Below, in pieces: positions 5,885-12,186 of a DNA stretch of 12,186 nt (position 1 is the stretch's first letter; each line of letters starts with the position of its first letter). A program made the position numbers and the translations under genes. The notes under the pieces are model-generated. The model made no database searches, was not told the origin of the DNA, and was given only the letters and a program-made list of their open reading frames with translations. Where the stretch lies: NCBI GenBank assembly GCA_013415595.1, contig JAAEEW010000028.1, positions 1 through 12,186 of the forward strand. Reading direction: 5' to 3'. This DNA comes from Methanosarcinales archaeon. Its GTDB lineage: Archaea; Halobacteriota; Methanosarcinia; Methanotrichales; Methanotrichaceae.

Positions 5885-6712
5885 ATGGGTCTATCCAGCG
5901 AGGCCAGAGAACTGAAGTCCCTTTGCGACTCCATGGCCAAGAGCGTCTCCCTGGCGGTGAGGGAGATGGTGGGCCGCCCCACCAGCGGAACCTTCGTCCA
6001 GATGGGAGCGGACGGCACCCCCACCAAGTCCATCGACAAGCTGGCCGAGGACGCCGCCATCGCCCCGCTCCGGGACTACGGCACCGGCTTTCGGATACTG
6101 AGCGAGGAGATGGGGGAGATGGCCATCGGTGGGGAGCCGGAGTACTTCATCCACCTGGACCCCCTGGACGGGACCTTCAACGCCATCCAGGGAATTCCCT
6201 TTTACTCCGTCTCGATCTTCATCAGCAACCAGCGATGCCGCCTGGGCTACGTCTGCGACCTGGCCCGCCAGATCCGCTACTTCGGCCAGGCCGGGGGCGG
6301 GGCCTTCCGGGAGTCAGGTGAGGACGGGGAGATCCAGCCCATCCGGGTATCCGCCACCTCCGTCCTGAAGGACTTCAGCATCTCGGCCTACACCATCCGC
6401 CCTCATTCCGCCCGCATAACCAGCCTGGGGGACCGGGTGCGGCGCATCCGAACCCTGGGATCGACCTCCCTGGAGCTGTGCTACCTGGCAGACGGCAAGC
6501 TCGACGCCTTCGTGGACCTGCGAGGAGGACTGCGGGTGGTGGACGTGGCCGCAGGCATGCTCATCGTCTCCGAGGCCGGAGGGACCGTCAGCGACGTCGA
6601 CGGCCAGCACCTCACCCTCAGGGAGGACATGTGGCAGAGGACCGACCTGATAGCCTCCAACGGCCTGCTGCACCGGGAGATCCTGGGCATGATAAGGGGG
6701 GATGACCATTAG
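5885..6712 (+). CDS. Inositol-monophosphatase-family phosphatase, candidate NADP phosphatase
   Basis: A 275-residue Mg2+-dependent, Li+-sensitive-type phosphatase of the IMPase/archaeal FBPase superfamily. Visible motifs are D-G-T-P-T-K-S-I-D at 43-51, S-E-E at 73-75, the metal-binding D92-P-L-D95-G-T followed by N-x3-G-I-P-F-Y-S-V-S-I, and the C-terminal G-S-T-S-L-E-L with V-V-D220-V-A-A-G and E-A-G-G. All key metal ligands are present. Archaeal members can act on inositol phosphate, fructose-1,6-bisphosphate or NADP, and sequence alone does not decide. The immediate overlap with NAD kinase favours an NADP(H) phosphatase: in Methanocaldococcus (MJ0917) an N-terminal phosphatase of this family is fused to a C-terminal NAD kinase, in the same order as these genes. 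The start is the ATG at 5885, probably leaderless. The gene ends inside the kinase gene (11-base overlap). Confidence 0.9.
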   Translation: MGLSSEARELKSLCDSMAKSVSLAVREMVGRPTSGTFVQMGADGTPTKSIDKLAEDAAIAPLRDYGTGFRILSEEMGEMAIGGEPEYFIHLDPLDGTFNAIQGIPFYSVSIFISNQRCRLGYVCDLARQIRYFGQAGGGAFRESGEDGEIQPIRVSATSVLKDFSISAYTIRPHSARITSLGDRVRRIRTLGSTSLELCYLADGKLDAFVDLRGGLRVVDVAAGMLIVSEAGGTVSDVDGQHLTLREDMWQRTDLIASNGLLHREILGMIRGDDH

Positions 6713-7514
6713 GATAGGCTTTGTCTCCAGAAGGGAAGCGGAGTCGGTGGAGCTGGCCAGAAAGCTGATAGAGAAGTTCAGGACCCGGGCGGAGATCCTG
6801 ATCGATCCGGAGATAGCCCAGCACATCGGGATGAAGGGCACGCCGGTGGAGGAGATGGACGTGGACTTCATAGTGTCCATCGGCGGAGACGGGACCATCC
6901 TTCGCACCATCCACAAGATGCAGGACCCCCGGCCCATCCTGGGGATAAACATGGGAACGGTGGGCTTCCTGGTGGACGTGGAGCCCGGAGACGCGGTCAA
7001 GACCCTGGAGCACCTGCTGCTGGGATTCGAAGTGGACGAACGATCCCGGCTCAAGATTACTGTAGACGGCAAGGATCTGCCCTCGGCCACCAACGAGGTG
7101 GCCATAATCACCGCCAGCCCGGCCAAGATGCTGGACTTCAAGATAACCGTGGACGGATCAATTCTGGAGCAGCTGCGAGCAGACGGCATGATCTTTGCCA
7201 CCTCCACTGGCTCCACCGCCTACGCCATGAGCGCCGGCGGACCCATCGTGGACCCCCGGGTGGACGGCATCGTCCTGGTCCCGGTGGCCCCCTTCAAGCT
7301 CTCGGCCAGGCCCTGGGTGATACCGGGAGACAGCCTGATCAGGGTGGAGTTGACCCTGCCCGGGAAAGAGGCCCTGGTGGTGGTGGACGGCCAGACCATG
7401 ATCTCCATCTATCACGAACAGGTGGTCACCATGAGCAGGGCGGAGGTCCCGGCCAGGTTCGTCAAGGCCAGCAAGGACGGCTTTTACGAGAAGGTTAAGA
7501 CCAAGCTGTCCTGA
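6702..7514 (+). CDS. nadK: NAD kinase
   Basis: A 270-residue cytosolic enzyme that makes NADP from NAD with ATP or polyphosphate. The G-G-D-G-T signature is at 61-65 and the dinucleotide site N131-E132 lies in S-A-T-N-E-V-A. R-A-D161-G and T-G-S-T-A-Y at 169-174 follow, then A-G-G-P-I-V. Length is typical and nothing is missing. The ATG at 6702 lies inside the phosphatase gene, eleven bases before its end, directly after a purine-rich AAGGGGGG that touches the ATG, so translation is probably coupled to the upstream gene. No separate promoter is seen. Together the two genes could phosphorylate NAD and dephosphorylate NADP, fixing the cofactor ratio. That pairing is inference, but the kinase call itself is secure. 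A repeat-rich intergenic region follows. Confidence 0.96.
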   Translation: MTIRIGFVSRREAESVELARKLIEKFRTRAEILIDPEIAQHIGMKGTPVEEMDVDFIVSIGGDGTILRTIHKMQDPRPILGINMGTVGFLVDVEPGDAVKTLEHLLLGFEVDERSRLKITVDGKDLPSATNEVAIITASPAKMLDFKITVDGSILEQLRADGMIFATSTGSTAYAMSAGGPIVDPRVDGIVLVPVAPFKLSARPWVIPGDSLIRVELTLPGKEALVVVDGQTMISIYHEQVVTMSRAEVPARFVKASKDGFYEKVKTKLS

Positions 7515-7642
7515 ACCTCGATCGAGACTCGAATTGAAATTGAGATATGGATCGAAGCATCGATTGATACATCGATCCAAACGTTGATCGAGACATGGAT
7601 CGAAAAGTCGATCTAAACTATCAATCGAAATATCAACCGAAT
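7515..7642 (+). repeat. Degenerate 12-bp tandem repeat rich in ATCGAT
   Basis: From just after the NAD kinase stop, the sequence runs in units of 12 bases. Clear ones start at 7547, 7559, 7571, 7583, 7595, 7607, 7619 and 7631 (for example ATCGATCCAAAC, GTTGATCGAGAC, ATGGATCGAAAA, GTCGATCTAAAC). Earlier units at 7515, 7527 and 7539 are in a shifted register. The shared core is ATCGA or GATCGA. Because ATCGAT is self-complementary, hairpins are possible, such as GGATCGA (7549-7555) with TCGATCC (7572-7578). In every frame stops or poor starts break the reading, so it is not a gene now. It could have spread by slippage or be the remnant of a four-residue protein repeat. Confidence 0.7.
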
Positions 7643-7669
7643 CTCGCCGGCAGCGGGGAGATCACCGTG

Positions 7670-7706
7670 GCCCCATGAAAAGCAGATGAGAAGATCTGCC
7701 CGGGGC
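7670..7706. terminator. Two-part hairpin between convergent genes
   Basis: The inner stem GCAGAT/ATCTGC (7682-7687 and 7694-7699) is enclosed by GCCCC/GGGGC (7670-7674 and 7702-7706). It lies between the converging NAD kinase and regulator genes and could end transcripts from either side. The rest of 7707-7843 shows no supported gene. A 64-codon minus-strand frame across it has no ribosome binding site and unusual composition. Confidence 0.35.
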
Positions 7707-7843
7707 AAAAAGAGCAGAAGACCAAATCAAAACCGCCAAAATCCAAAACACAGAGCCGCAATCCTTTAATTCCGGGGCCTTTGAAATGGAGCCTGATGGG
7801 GATTTTAGCGGCCGGCTGCCCGGGCAATCTCTGAACGGAGAAA

Positions 7844-7860
7844 CGGGCATGCCACGCCCG
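7844..7860 (-). terminator. Hairpin terminator of the regulator gene
   Basis: CGGGC and GCCCG, separated by seven bases, lie about 10 bases after the regulator stop codon. On the minus strand the hairpin is followed by TTTCTCC, consistent with a terminator. Confidence 0.45.
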
Positions 7861-7869
7861 GGATTAGGG

Positions 7870-8397
7870 TCATTTGCTGTCTTTCTTCAGTATCTCGATC
7901 AGCTCGTCGGTGGTGTAGCTGGCCATCAGCTCCAGGACCTGCTCTGCCTTCAGGTAGAAGTCCCTGATCACTTTCATGCGCTCCTGAAGAGCCTCCACCT
8001 CCGGTCCGTCGACTGCGGCCCCCATATCCTTTTCCGCCAGATCCAGGGCCCCCAGGATCAGCTTCACCTCTTTCTTCACGTGGGTCATCATGGCCTCACG
8101 AAGGCTGTCCGGATCGTAGACCGGAAGGTAGCGGTATCTCTTATCCCCGGGAGTCACCACCCTGCGGGCTATTCCCAGGCTTTCCAGGAGGCTCATATTG
8201 GAGCTGATGGTGGACTTGCTGTATCCGGTCTCCAGGGCCAGGTCGTCCATGGACACCGGTTCCCTTGCAAAGAATAGAACCCCCCGGAGCACTCCGCAGG
8301 CGTCGCTGAGCCCCTTATTTCTGGCCGCCTGGACACAGGCGTCCACCATGTGCCGTTTTGCGATTTCTTTTATAGAGGCTGGTTCGCTGTACATCAT
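7870..8397 (-). CDS. GbsR/MarR-type winged-helix transcriptional regulator
   Basis: A 175-residue protein. An N-terminal helix region leads into a winged HTH at about residues 35-100: R-G-V-L-F-F-A-R-E-P-V-S-M-D-D-L-A-L-E-T-G-Y-S-K, then S-T-I-S-S-N-M-S-L-L-E-S-L-G-I-A-R-R-V, then the wing P-G-D-K-R-Y-R-Y. This pattern matches GbsR-like (COG1510) regulators, which bind DNA as dimers. The C-terminal half (about 105-175) is helical and charged, suited to dimerisation. Any ligand is unknown. The start is one of two adjacent ATGs (8397 or 8394). A TATA box at 8418-8424 places transcription start at about the ATG, so the mRNA is probably leaderless. An extension to 8556 would run over the neighbour gene and is rejected. 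The gene is divergent from the RND exporter operon, which it most likely controls along with itself. Confidence 0.9.
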   Translation of the reverse strand: MMYSEPASIKEIAKRHMVDACVQAARNKGLSDACGVLRGVLFFAREPVSMDDLALETGYSKSTISSNMSLLESLGIARRVVTPGDKRYRYLPVYDPDSLREAMMTHVKKEVKLILGALDLAEKDMGAAVDGPEVEALQERMKVIRDFYLKAEQVLELMASYTTDELIEILKKDSK

Positions 8398-8472
8398 CAA
8401 ACGATGATTTACCACAAGTTTTAAGTAGATTTCGTACGATTGGCGCGTTCGGAGAATACCGAAACTTCCGAA
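8393..8472. promoter_or_regulatory. Divergent promoter and candidate operators of regulator and exporter
   Basis: A central AT-rich box (AAGTTTTAAGTA, 8416-8427) can serve as TATA in both directions. Around it are palindromes: ATCATC/GATGAT with a 4-base spacer (8393-8408) over the regulator start, TCGTACGA (8432-8439), and TTCGG/CCGAA with a 6-base spacer (8448-8463), followed by a further TTCCGAA at 8466-8472. These are good candidates for dimeric HTH binding. Confidence 0.5.
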
Positions 8473-8485
8473 TCCAAATGAACTG

Positions 8486-10810
8486 GTGAGACTTATTAGC
8501 GGAAAAGAGAGATTGGGCGTCTGGATAGAGGACAATCCCATCATCATCATAGCCATCGCTGCCCTTCTTACACTTCTTTCTCTTCACTATGCCCAGCAGA
8601 TCGAGATGCAGGGCATGCAAACGGAGAACTTCGTGGGCAAGGATTCTCCCCTGTATCAGGCCTACGACCACCTGTTCCTGGAGCGCTTCGGCACCGAGTC
8701 CATCATGGTCATCGTGGAGGGTGACGACGTAACCACTCCATCGGTCCTGAAGGCTATGGACCGGCTGTCCCGCCACATGGAGGCCCTGCCCATGGTCATG
8801 GGCGTGGACGGAATCTCCCAGATCGTGGTCCAGGCGGAGGAACAGGACAACGGAATTCGCGGCATTCCAGACGACCAGCAGAGAATCGACAGCATCCTGC
8901 AATCCGCCTCCCCTCAGATCGATACCATACTTCCTGATAAACGTCATACCATTCTGGCCATCGAGTATCCTCTAACCCTGAGCGAGACGGACATCGAGGA
9001 GATCCTGAGGGACGCGGAGAGCGAGGTCAGGTCGGCCGAGTTTCCGCCGGGAATCGGGGTCACGGTGACCGGCTCTGCCGCTCTAGGCATGGCCATCAAG
9101 AACGAGATGGCAGTCAGCAACGGCCAGCTCATGGCGCTATGCGGCATACTGATGATTATAGCCCTGCTGCTGGTGTTCAAGCACGTAAACTGGCCTTTGC
9201 TCCCCCTTCCAATCGTCTTTCTGGGAATCATCTGGACCTTTGGAATAATGGGACTGGTCCACATTCCCATGACCATGATCTCCATGTCCGCCTTTCCCAT
9301 CCTGATAGGGATAGGCATAGACTACGCCATCCAGCTCCACAGCCGAATCGAGGAGGAGATCTCCAGGGGCGGGAGCGTGGAAAGGGCAGTTATCGATACC
9401 GTGGTCCATACCGCTCCGGCGGTTCTAATCGCTCTTTCAATAACCGCTGCCGGGTTCGTCTCCCTGCTGGCCTCCTCCGTGCCCATGACCAGAGATTTCG
9501 GCCTGCTGTGCCTGATCGGCCTGGTCATGTGCTACCTGTCGGCCCTCTTTGTAGAGGTAACCATACTCAACCTGGTGGAACGGCGGAGAAACTCCAAGGG
9601 GAAGAACTCCTCGCCCGCAGAAGCCAGGGGGAACAGCTCGTCCTCCCAGGATATAGCCATGGGAGCCCTGGTGGAGAGGGCGGTGGAATTTTCCGTGGCC
9701 AGATGGAAGTTCGTGCTGGTGGGAGCCCTGGTCCTGGCCCTGGCCGGCACCTATGCCGACACCATGGTGCCGGTTGATACCGATTTCAAGAATTACATAC
9801 CCCAGGATCTGCCGCCGCTGGTGCAGTTCAGGCACTTAAACGACATATTCGGCAGCAGCGACGAGATCAACATCATAGTCCAGGGAGACGACATAACCAA
9901 TCCCAGCACCTTGAGGTGGATGGACGATTTCCAGAACTACCTGCTGGAGTCCCGGGCCCAGATCTACGGTGCAGTCAGCATTACCAACTTCATCAAGATG
10001 TATAACAACGGGGAGATACCGTCGGACTCCACCCGGACCAGGGCCGTCCTGGACTCCATGCCTGAGTTCTTCAGGGACAAGTATCTGGACGGCCACGACA
10101 CCGCGGTCATAGACCTGAACATCGGCCAGGCCTTCCGGGACCTGGGGCCCACCGGGATCGACCGGCTGATAAAGGAGCTGGAGAAGGACCGGGTATGGTT
10201 CGGCCCGCCTCCGGGTATAACGGTGGTCATTACCGGGGATATGGTGGTCATGACCACGGTGATAGACGCCCTGACCACCGGCAGGACGGAGATGAGCCTG
10301 CTCGGACTGGTGCTGATCTTCGTCATACTGCTGGTCATCTACCGGGATATCGTCAAGGCCCTGGTGCCGGTGCTGCCCATGCTGGTGGTCATCGGCTGGA
10401 TGGGCGGAGTGATGTACATCGCCAACATGAGCTACACCCCCCTCACCGCCACCCTGGGAGCTTTGATCCTGGGGGTGGGATCGGAGTACTCCATCCTGAT
10501 GATGGAGCGCTTCTACGAAGAGCTGGAGAGGGTCGGCGATTACATGCAGGCCATGAGGAATACCTCCAACAGCATCGGATCGGCACTGGTAGCCTCGGGG
10601 ATGACCACCGTCTTTGGCTTTGCCGCCCTGATGGCCTCGCCCTTCGTGATCACCAGCAACTTCGGAGTGATCACCGTAATGGCTGTGATCTTTGCCCTCC
10701 TGACGACATTCACCGTATTCCCGGTGCTTTTAATCAGGCTGGAGATGAGGCGCTGCCAGCTAAGAGATATCAAGCTCAAACTAATGGAATCTAGGAGGAC
10801 CCCCTCTTGA
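8486..10810 (+). CDS. RND superfamily exporter (HAE3/MMPL type)
   Basis: A 774-residue membrane protein with the duplicated RND layout: one helix (about 18-35), a large outside domain (about 40-210), five helices (about 214-365), a basic and Ser-rich cytosolic linker (366-395), then a second helix (about 408-425), outside domain (430-598) and five helices (603-752). The proton-relay motif appears twice, as G-I-G-I-D279-Y in the first half and G-V-G-S-E667-Y in the second. Members (archaeal HAE3, MmpL, hopanoid exporters) move hydrophobic compounds or lipids out of the membrane using the proton gradient. The actual substrate is unknown. The start is GTG at 8486, and the ATG at 8478 is out of frame. 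No ribosome binding site is visible and the leader would be about 38 bases. The TGA overlaps the TTG start of the COG1361 gene, so the two form an operon. Confidence 0.92.
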   Translation: MRLISGKERLGVWIEDNPIIIIAIAALLTLLSLHYAQQIEMQGMQTENFVGKDSPLYQAYDHLFLERFGTESIMVIVEGDDVTTPSVLKAMDRLSRHMEALPMVMGVDGISQIVVQAEEQDNGIRGIPDDQQRIDSILQSASPQIDTILPDKRHTILAIEYPLTLSETDIEEILRDAESEVRSAEFPPGIGVTVTGSAALGMAIKNEMAVSNGQLMALCGILMIIALLLVFKHVNWPLLPLPIVFLGIIWTFGIMGLVHIPMTMISMSAFPILIGIGIDYAIQLHSRIEEEISRGGSVERAVIDTVVHTAPAVLIALSITAAGFVSLLASSVPMTRDFGLLCLIGLVMCYLSALFVEVTILNLVERRRNSKGKNSSPAEARGNSSSSQDIAMGALVERAVEFSVARWKFVLVGALVLALAGTYADTMVPVDTDFKNYIPQDLPPLVQFRHLNDIFGSSDEINIIVQGDDITNPSTLRWMDDFQNYLLESRAQIYGAVSITNFIKMYNNGEIPSDSTRTRAVLDSMPEFFRDKYLDGHDTAVIDLNIGQAFRDLGPTGIDRLIKELEKDRVWFGPPPGITVVITGDMVVMTTVIDALTTGRTEMSLLGLVLIFVILLVIYRDIVKALVPVLPMLVVIGWMGGVMYIANMSYTPLTATLGALILGVGSEYSILMMERFYEELERVGDYMQAMRNTSNSIGSALVASGMTTVFGFAALMASPFVITSNFGVITVMAVIFALLTTFTVFPVLLIRLEMRRCQLRDIKLKLMESRRTPS

Positions 10811-11847
10811 GAAGAATTATCGTCTACCTCTGCTGCTTGTTGGCCCTGCTTACCCTGGCCCAGGCGGAGGACAATTATATTCCCTCGGTTTCCGGAGAGA
10901 ACTACTGGATCATGCATGGATCGCCCAACCTCACGGCCACGGTCAGCGGGACCAATGAATTCGACCGGGGAGACACGGTTACCCTGTACGTGGACCTCAT
11001 CAACTACGGAAGGTTCATGGGCTTTGAGAAGGACAAGAATCCGGATTCGCCGCTGGACATGGCCCTGGCGCAGAAGGAGCAGGAGCTGGAGCAGGCCAAG
11101 ACCACGGCCATAGGGATCACCGTCACCATGACCTCCGGCTCGGACCAAGTAGAGGTCAAGTCCGGCGACCAGGTGGTCGAGTCCCTGAAGTCCGGGGACA
11201 AGACCAGGGATCCACTGAAGTTCACCATCAAGATCGCCAGCCATGCCCCGGCCGGGGAGTATCCCCTGCGGCTCAATCTGCAGTACGATTATCAGTACAA
11301 CGTGGAGGTGGACGCCAACAAGCTGGACTCGGCCACCAACAACGTCGTGGGCTTCAAGGCCTCCTACTGGTACCAGAAAGCCAGACAAAACGTCACCATT
11401 CCTATCATTGTGAAGAGGAAAGCCGACTTCGTCATCACCCAGGTGAACGATGATCTGGAGGCCGGCAAGAAGAAGGGGCTGGTGGAGGTCACCTACAAGA
11501 ACATCGGCGAGGACCCGGTCAAAGAAGCCATCGCCCGGCTGAGCATCTTCAAGCCCTTCAGCTCCACCGACGACCAGGCCTACATAGGAGAGATGGCTCC
11601 TGGAGAGGAGTTCAAGACCATATTCCGGGTAGATGTGGACTCCGATGCCACGCCCAAGAGCTACGGCATCAACAGCGAGATCAAATACACTGACGTCAAC
11701 GGAGACACCATCATCTCTGAGAGCATGAAGATCCCGGTTACGGTGAAGCCCGCAGCCGGATCCATGACCTTGCCGGCGCTGGCGGCCCTGGTGGTGCTGG
11801 CAGCGGCCGGAGGATATCTTTACAAGAGGAGGCAAAAGAAGGCCTGA
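10807..11847 (+). CDS. Secreted, C-terminally anchored COG1361 (S-layer-like) protein
   Basis: A 346-residue protein with a cleavable-looking signal peptide (R-R at 2-3, hydrophobic 4-16, A-Q-A at about 18-20). Two or three beta-sandwich regions follow, in which F-D-R-G-D-T-V-T-L-Y-V-D-L-I-N-Y-G and A-P-A-G-E-Y-P-L-R-L resemble NEW3/CARDB-type domains. A later repeat has V-E-V-T-Y-K-N-I-G-E-D-P-V. A membrane helix (about 322-340) is followed by K-R-R-Q-K-K, so most of the chain faces outside. A charged E/Q-rich stretch at 83-97 may be helical. COG1361 proteins often neighbour RND pumps in methanogens, which suggests an outside partner or adaptor for the pump, but this is inference. The start is TTG at 10807: AGGAGG lies eight bases upstream and the start shares four bases with the exporter stop. 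Two hairpins follow the stop. Confidence 0.85.
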   Translation: MRRIIVYLCCLLALLTLAQAEDNYIPSVSGENYWIMHGSPNLTATVSGTNEFDRGDTVTLYVDLINYGRFMGFEKDKNPDSPLDMALAQKEQELEQAKTTAIGITVTMTSGSDQVEVKSGDQVVESLKSGDKTRDPLKFTIKIASHAPAGEYPLRLNLQYDYQYNVEVDANKLDSATNNVVGFKASYWYQKARQNVTIPIIVKRKADFVITQVNDDLEAGKKKGLVEVTYKNIGEDPVKEAIARLSIFKPFSSTDDQAYIGEMAPGEEFKTIFRVDVDSDATPKSYGINSEIKYTDVNGDTIISESMKIPVTVKPAAGSMTLPALAALVVLAAAGGYLYKRRQKKA

Positions 11848-11863
11848 GCCGAAAGTCTCAGGC
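11842..11863 (+). terminator. Hairpin over the stop codon of the COG1361 gene
   Basis: GCCTGAG (11842-11848, containing the TGA) pairs perfectly with CTCAGGC (11857-11863) across an 8-base loop. A second stem, GGGCC/GGCCC (11867-11871 and 11882-11886), follows. No T-run is present, so 3'-end formation or mRNA protection is likely but not proven. Confidence 0.45.
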
Positions 11864-11873
11864 TCTGGGCCTC

Positions 11874-11899
11874 AAATATTTGGCCCAAATATTTATAAA
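11874..11899 (+). promoter_or_regulatory. Perfect 21-bp palindrome overlapping a TATA box
   Basis: AAATATTTGG (11874-11883) and CCAAATATTT (11885-11894) are exact inverted copies around a single C. The right arm runs into TTTATAAA (11892-11899), a good TATA box reading rightwards with an expected transcript start near 11922. An operator for an unknown dimeric regulator is the simplest reading. Confidence 0.5.
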
Positions 11900-11921
11900 T
11901 TCAAAAACAGATCTGCGTATT

Positions 11922-12020
11922 GGCTCATTATTAATCTCATGTAATCCCGGAGGCAGGAGTTGACAGTCTCAGAAGACGGCGGCGGCTGTGGATGAATGAA
12001 TGCCATCTGCTCCGGGATTT
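11922..12020 (+). ncRNA. Possible structured RNA or mRNA leader
   Basis: AATCCCGGAG (11943-11952) pairs exactly with CTCCGGGATT (12010-12019). After one bulged G the stem continues with CAG/CTG (11954-11956 and 12007-12009). The 50-base interior can form GTCT/AGAC and GATG/CATC hairpins. It lies just after the promoter at 11892-11899. I recognise no known RNA family. It could be a small RNA, the leader of the gene beyond the window, or simply an inverted repeat. Confidence 0.3.
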
Positions 12021-12138
12021 GAAGGTCCAAAATCAACAGCGCAGGTTTATTAACCGATAGGGCTATAGGGCCAAGGAGAAAAGAACCCTAAAACCCCCGG
12101 GAATTGGGCAAATAAAAATGAAACGAGAGAGAAAGGTT

Positions 12139-12186
12139 ACATATAGTATTAACATATAAGCGATTTATTAAAAGTAACAGGTGAGG
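12139..12186 (+). promoter_or_regulatory. Promoter and ribosome binding site of the next gene beyond the window
   Basis: The last bases, AGGTGAGG, are a strong ribosome binding site, so a start codon is expected just past 12186. AT-rich TATA candidates lie upstream (ACATATA at 12139-12145 and again at 12152-12158, then TTTATTAAAA at 12164-12173). No gene is seen between 12020 and the end. Confidence 0.5.

Noticed and set aside
5698..6060. 120-codon minus-strand open frame
   Set aside because: Overlaps the phosphatase gene and its promoter, with no ribosome binding site and no recognisable motif.
7515..7642. CRISPR array
   Set aside because: The units are only 12 bp, degenerate and directly adjoining, with no spacers and no cas genes nearby.
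10540..11835. 431-codon minus-strand open frame
   Set aside because: Antisense of the exporter end and the COG1361 gene, both of which have clear signals and motifs on the plus strand.
11960..12060. Two overlapping tiny frames (11 and 22 codons)
   Set aside because: The first has a GGAGG six bases upstream, but both are very short and lie in the inverted repeat. I cannot separate them from chance.
12118..12159. 13-codon frame starting ATGAAACGA
   Set aside because: No ribosome binding site, and it ends within the promoter-like AT-rich region of the next gene.

Overview
The window looks like chromosomal DNA of a methanogenic archaeon. Gene starts sit behind archaeal TATA boxes about 25 bases upstream, some transcripts appear leaderless, and TTG and GTG starts are used. 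The tRNA genes have archaeal shape, and there is a stand-alone TRAM protein and an S-layer-type (COG1361) protein paired with an RND exporter. The GC-rich coding regions and gene families would fit the Methanotrichaceae (Methanothrix/Methanosaeta), but that lineage call is a guess from memory of gene content.

Layout. 1-474 is the 3' end of an unrecognised, possibly primase-related gene (+). 581-721 (-) is a 46-residue small gene with its own TATA box and ribosome binding site. 921-1151 (-) is a TRAM-domain protein whose promoter carries a 20-bp direct repeat. 1359-1436 (-) is tRNA-Glu(CTC). 1464-2156 (-) is endonuclease III, divergent from an MgtC/DUF4010 membrane protein (2348-3589, +). 3828-3901 (-) is tRNA-Val(TAC). 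3968-5497 (-) is a sodium:solute symporter, preceded and probably translationally coupled to a 30-residue membrane peptide (5500-5592, -) too short for ordinary gene callers.

5885-7514 (+) is a two-gene operon: an inositol-monophosphatase-family phosphatase overlapping an NAD kinase by 11 bases. 7515-7869 is a convergent intergenic stretch with a degenerate 12-bp tandem repeat rich in ATCGAT and several hairpins. 7870-8397 (-) is a GbsR/MarR-type regulator divergent from an operon (8486-11847, +) of an RND (HAE3/MMPL) exporter and a secreted, membrane-anchored COG1361 protein. 11848-12186 holds no convincing gene. It contains a perfect 21-bp palindrome touching a TATA box, then a 13-bp-stem hairpin region, and ends in what looks like the promoter and ribosome binding site of the next gene.

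How the genes may work together. The phosphatase/kinase pair plausibly sets the NAD/NADP balance. The regulator-exporter-COG1361 block looks like a locally controlled envelope export system. The symporter plus mini-peptide look like a two-component transporter. The most novel points are the mini-peptide, the 46-residue gene, the 12-bp repeat and the palindrome/hairpin region at the right end.
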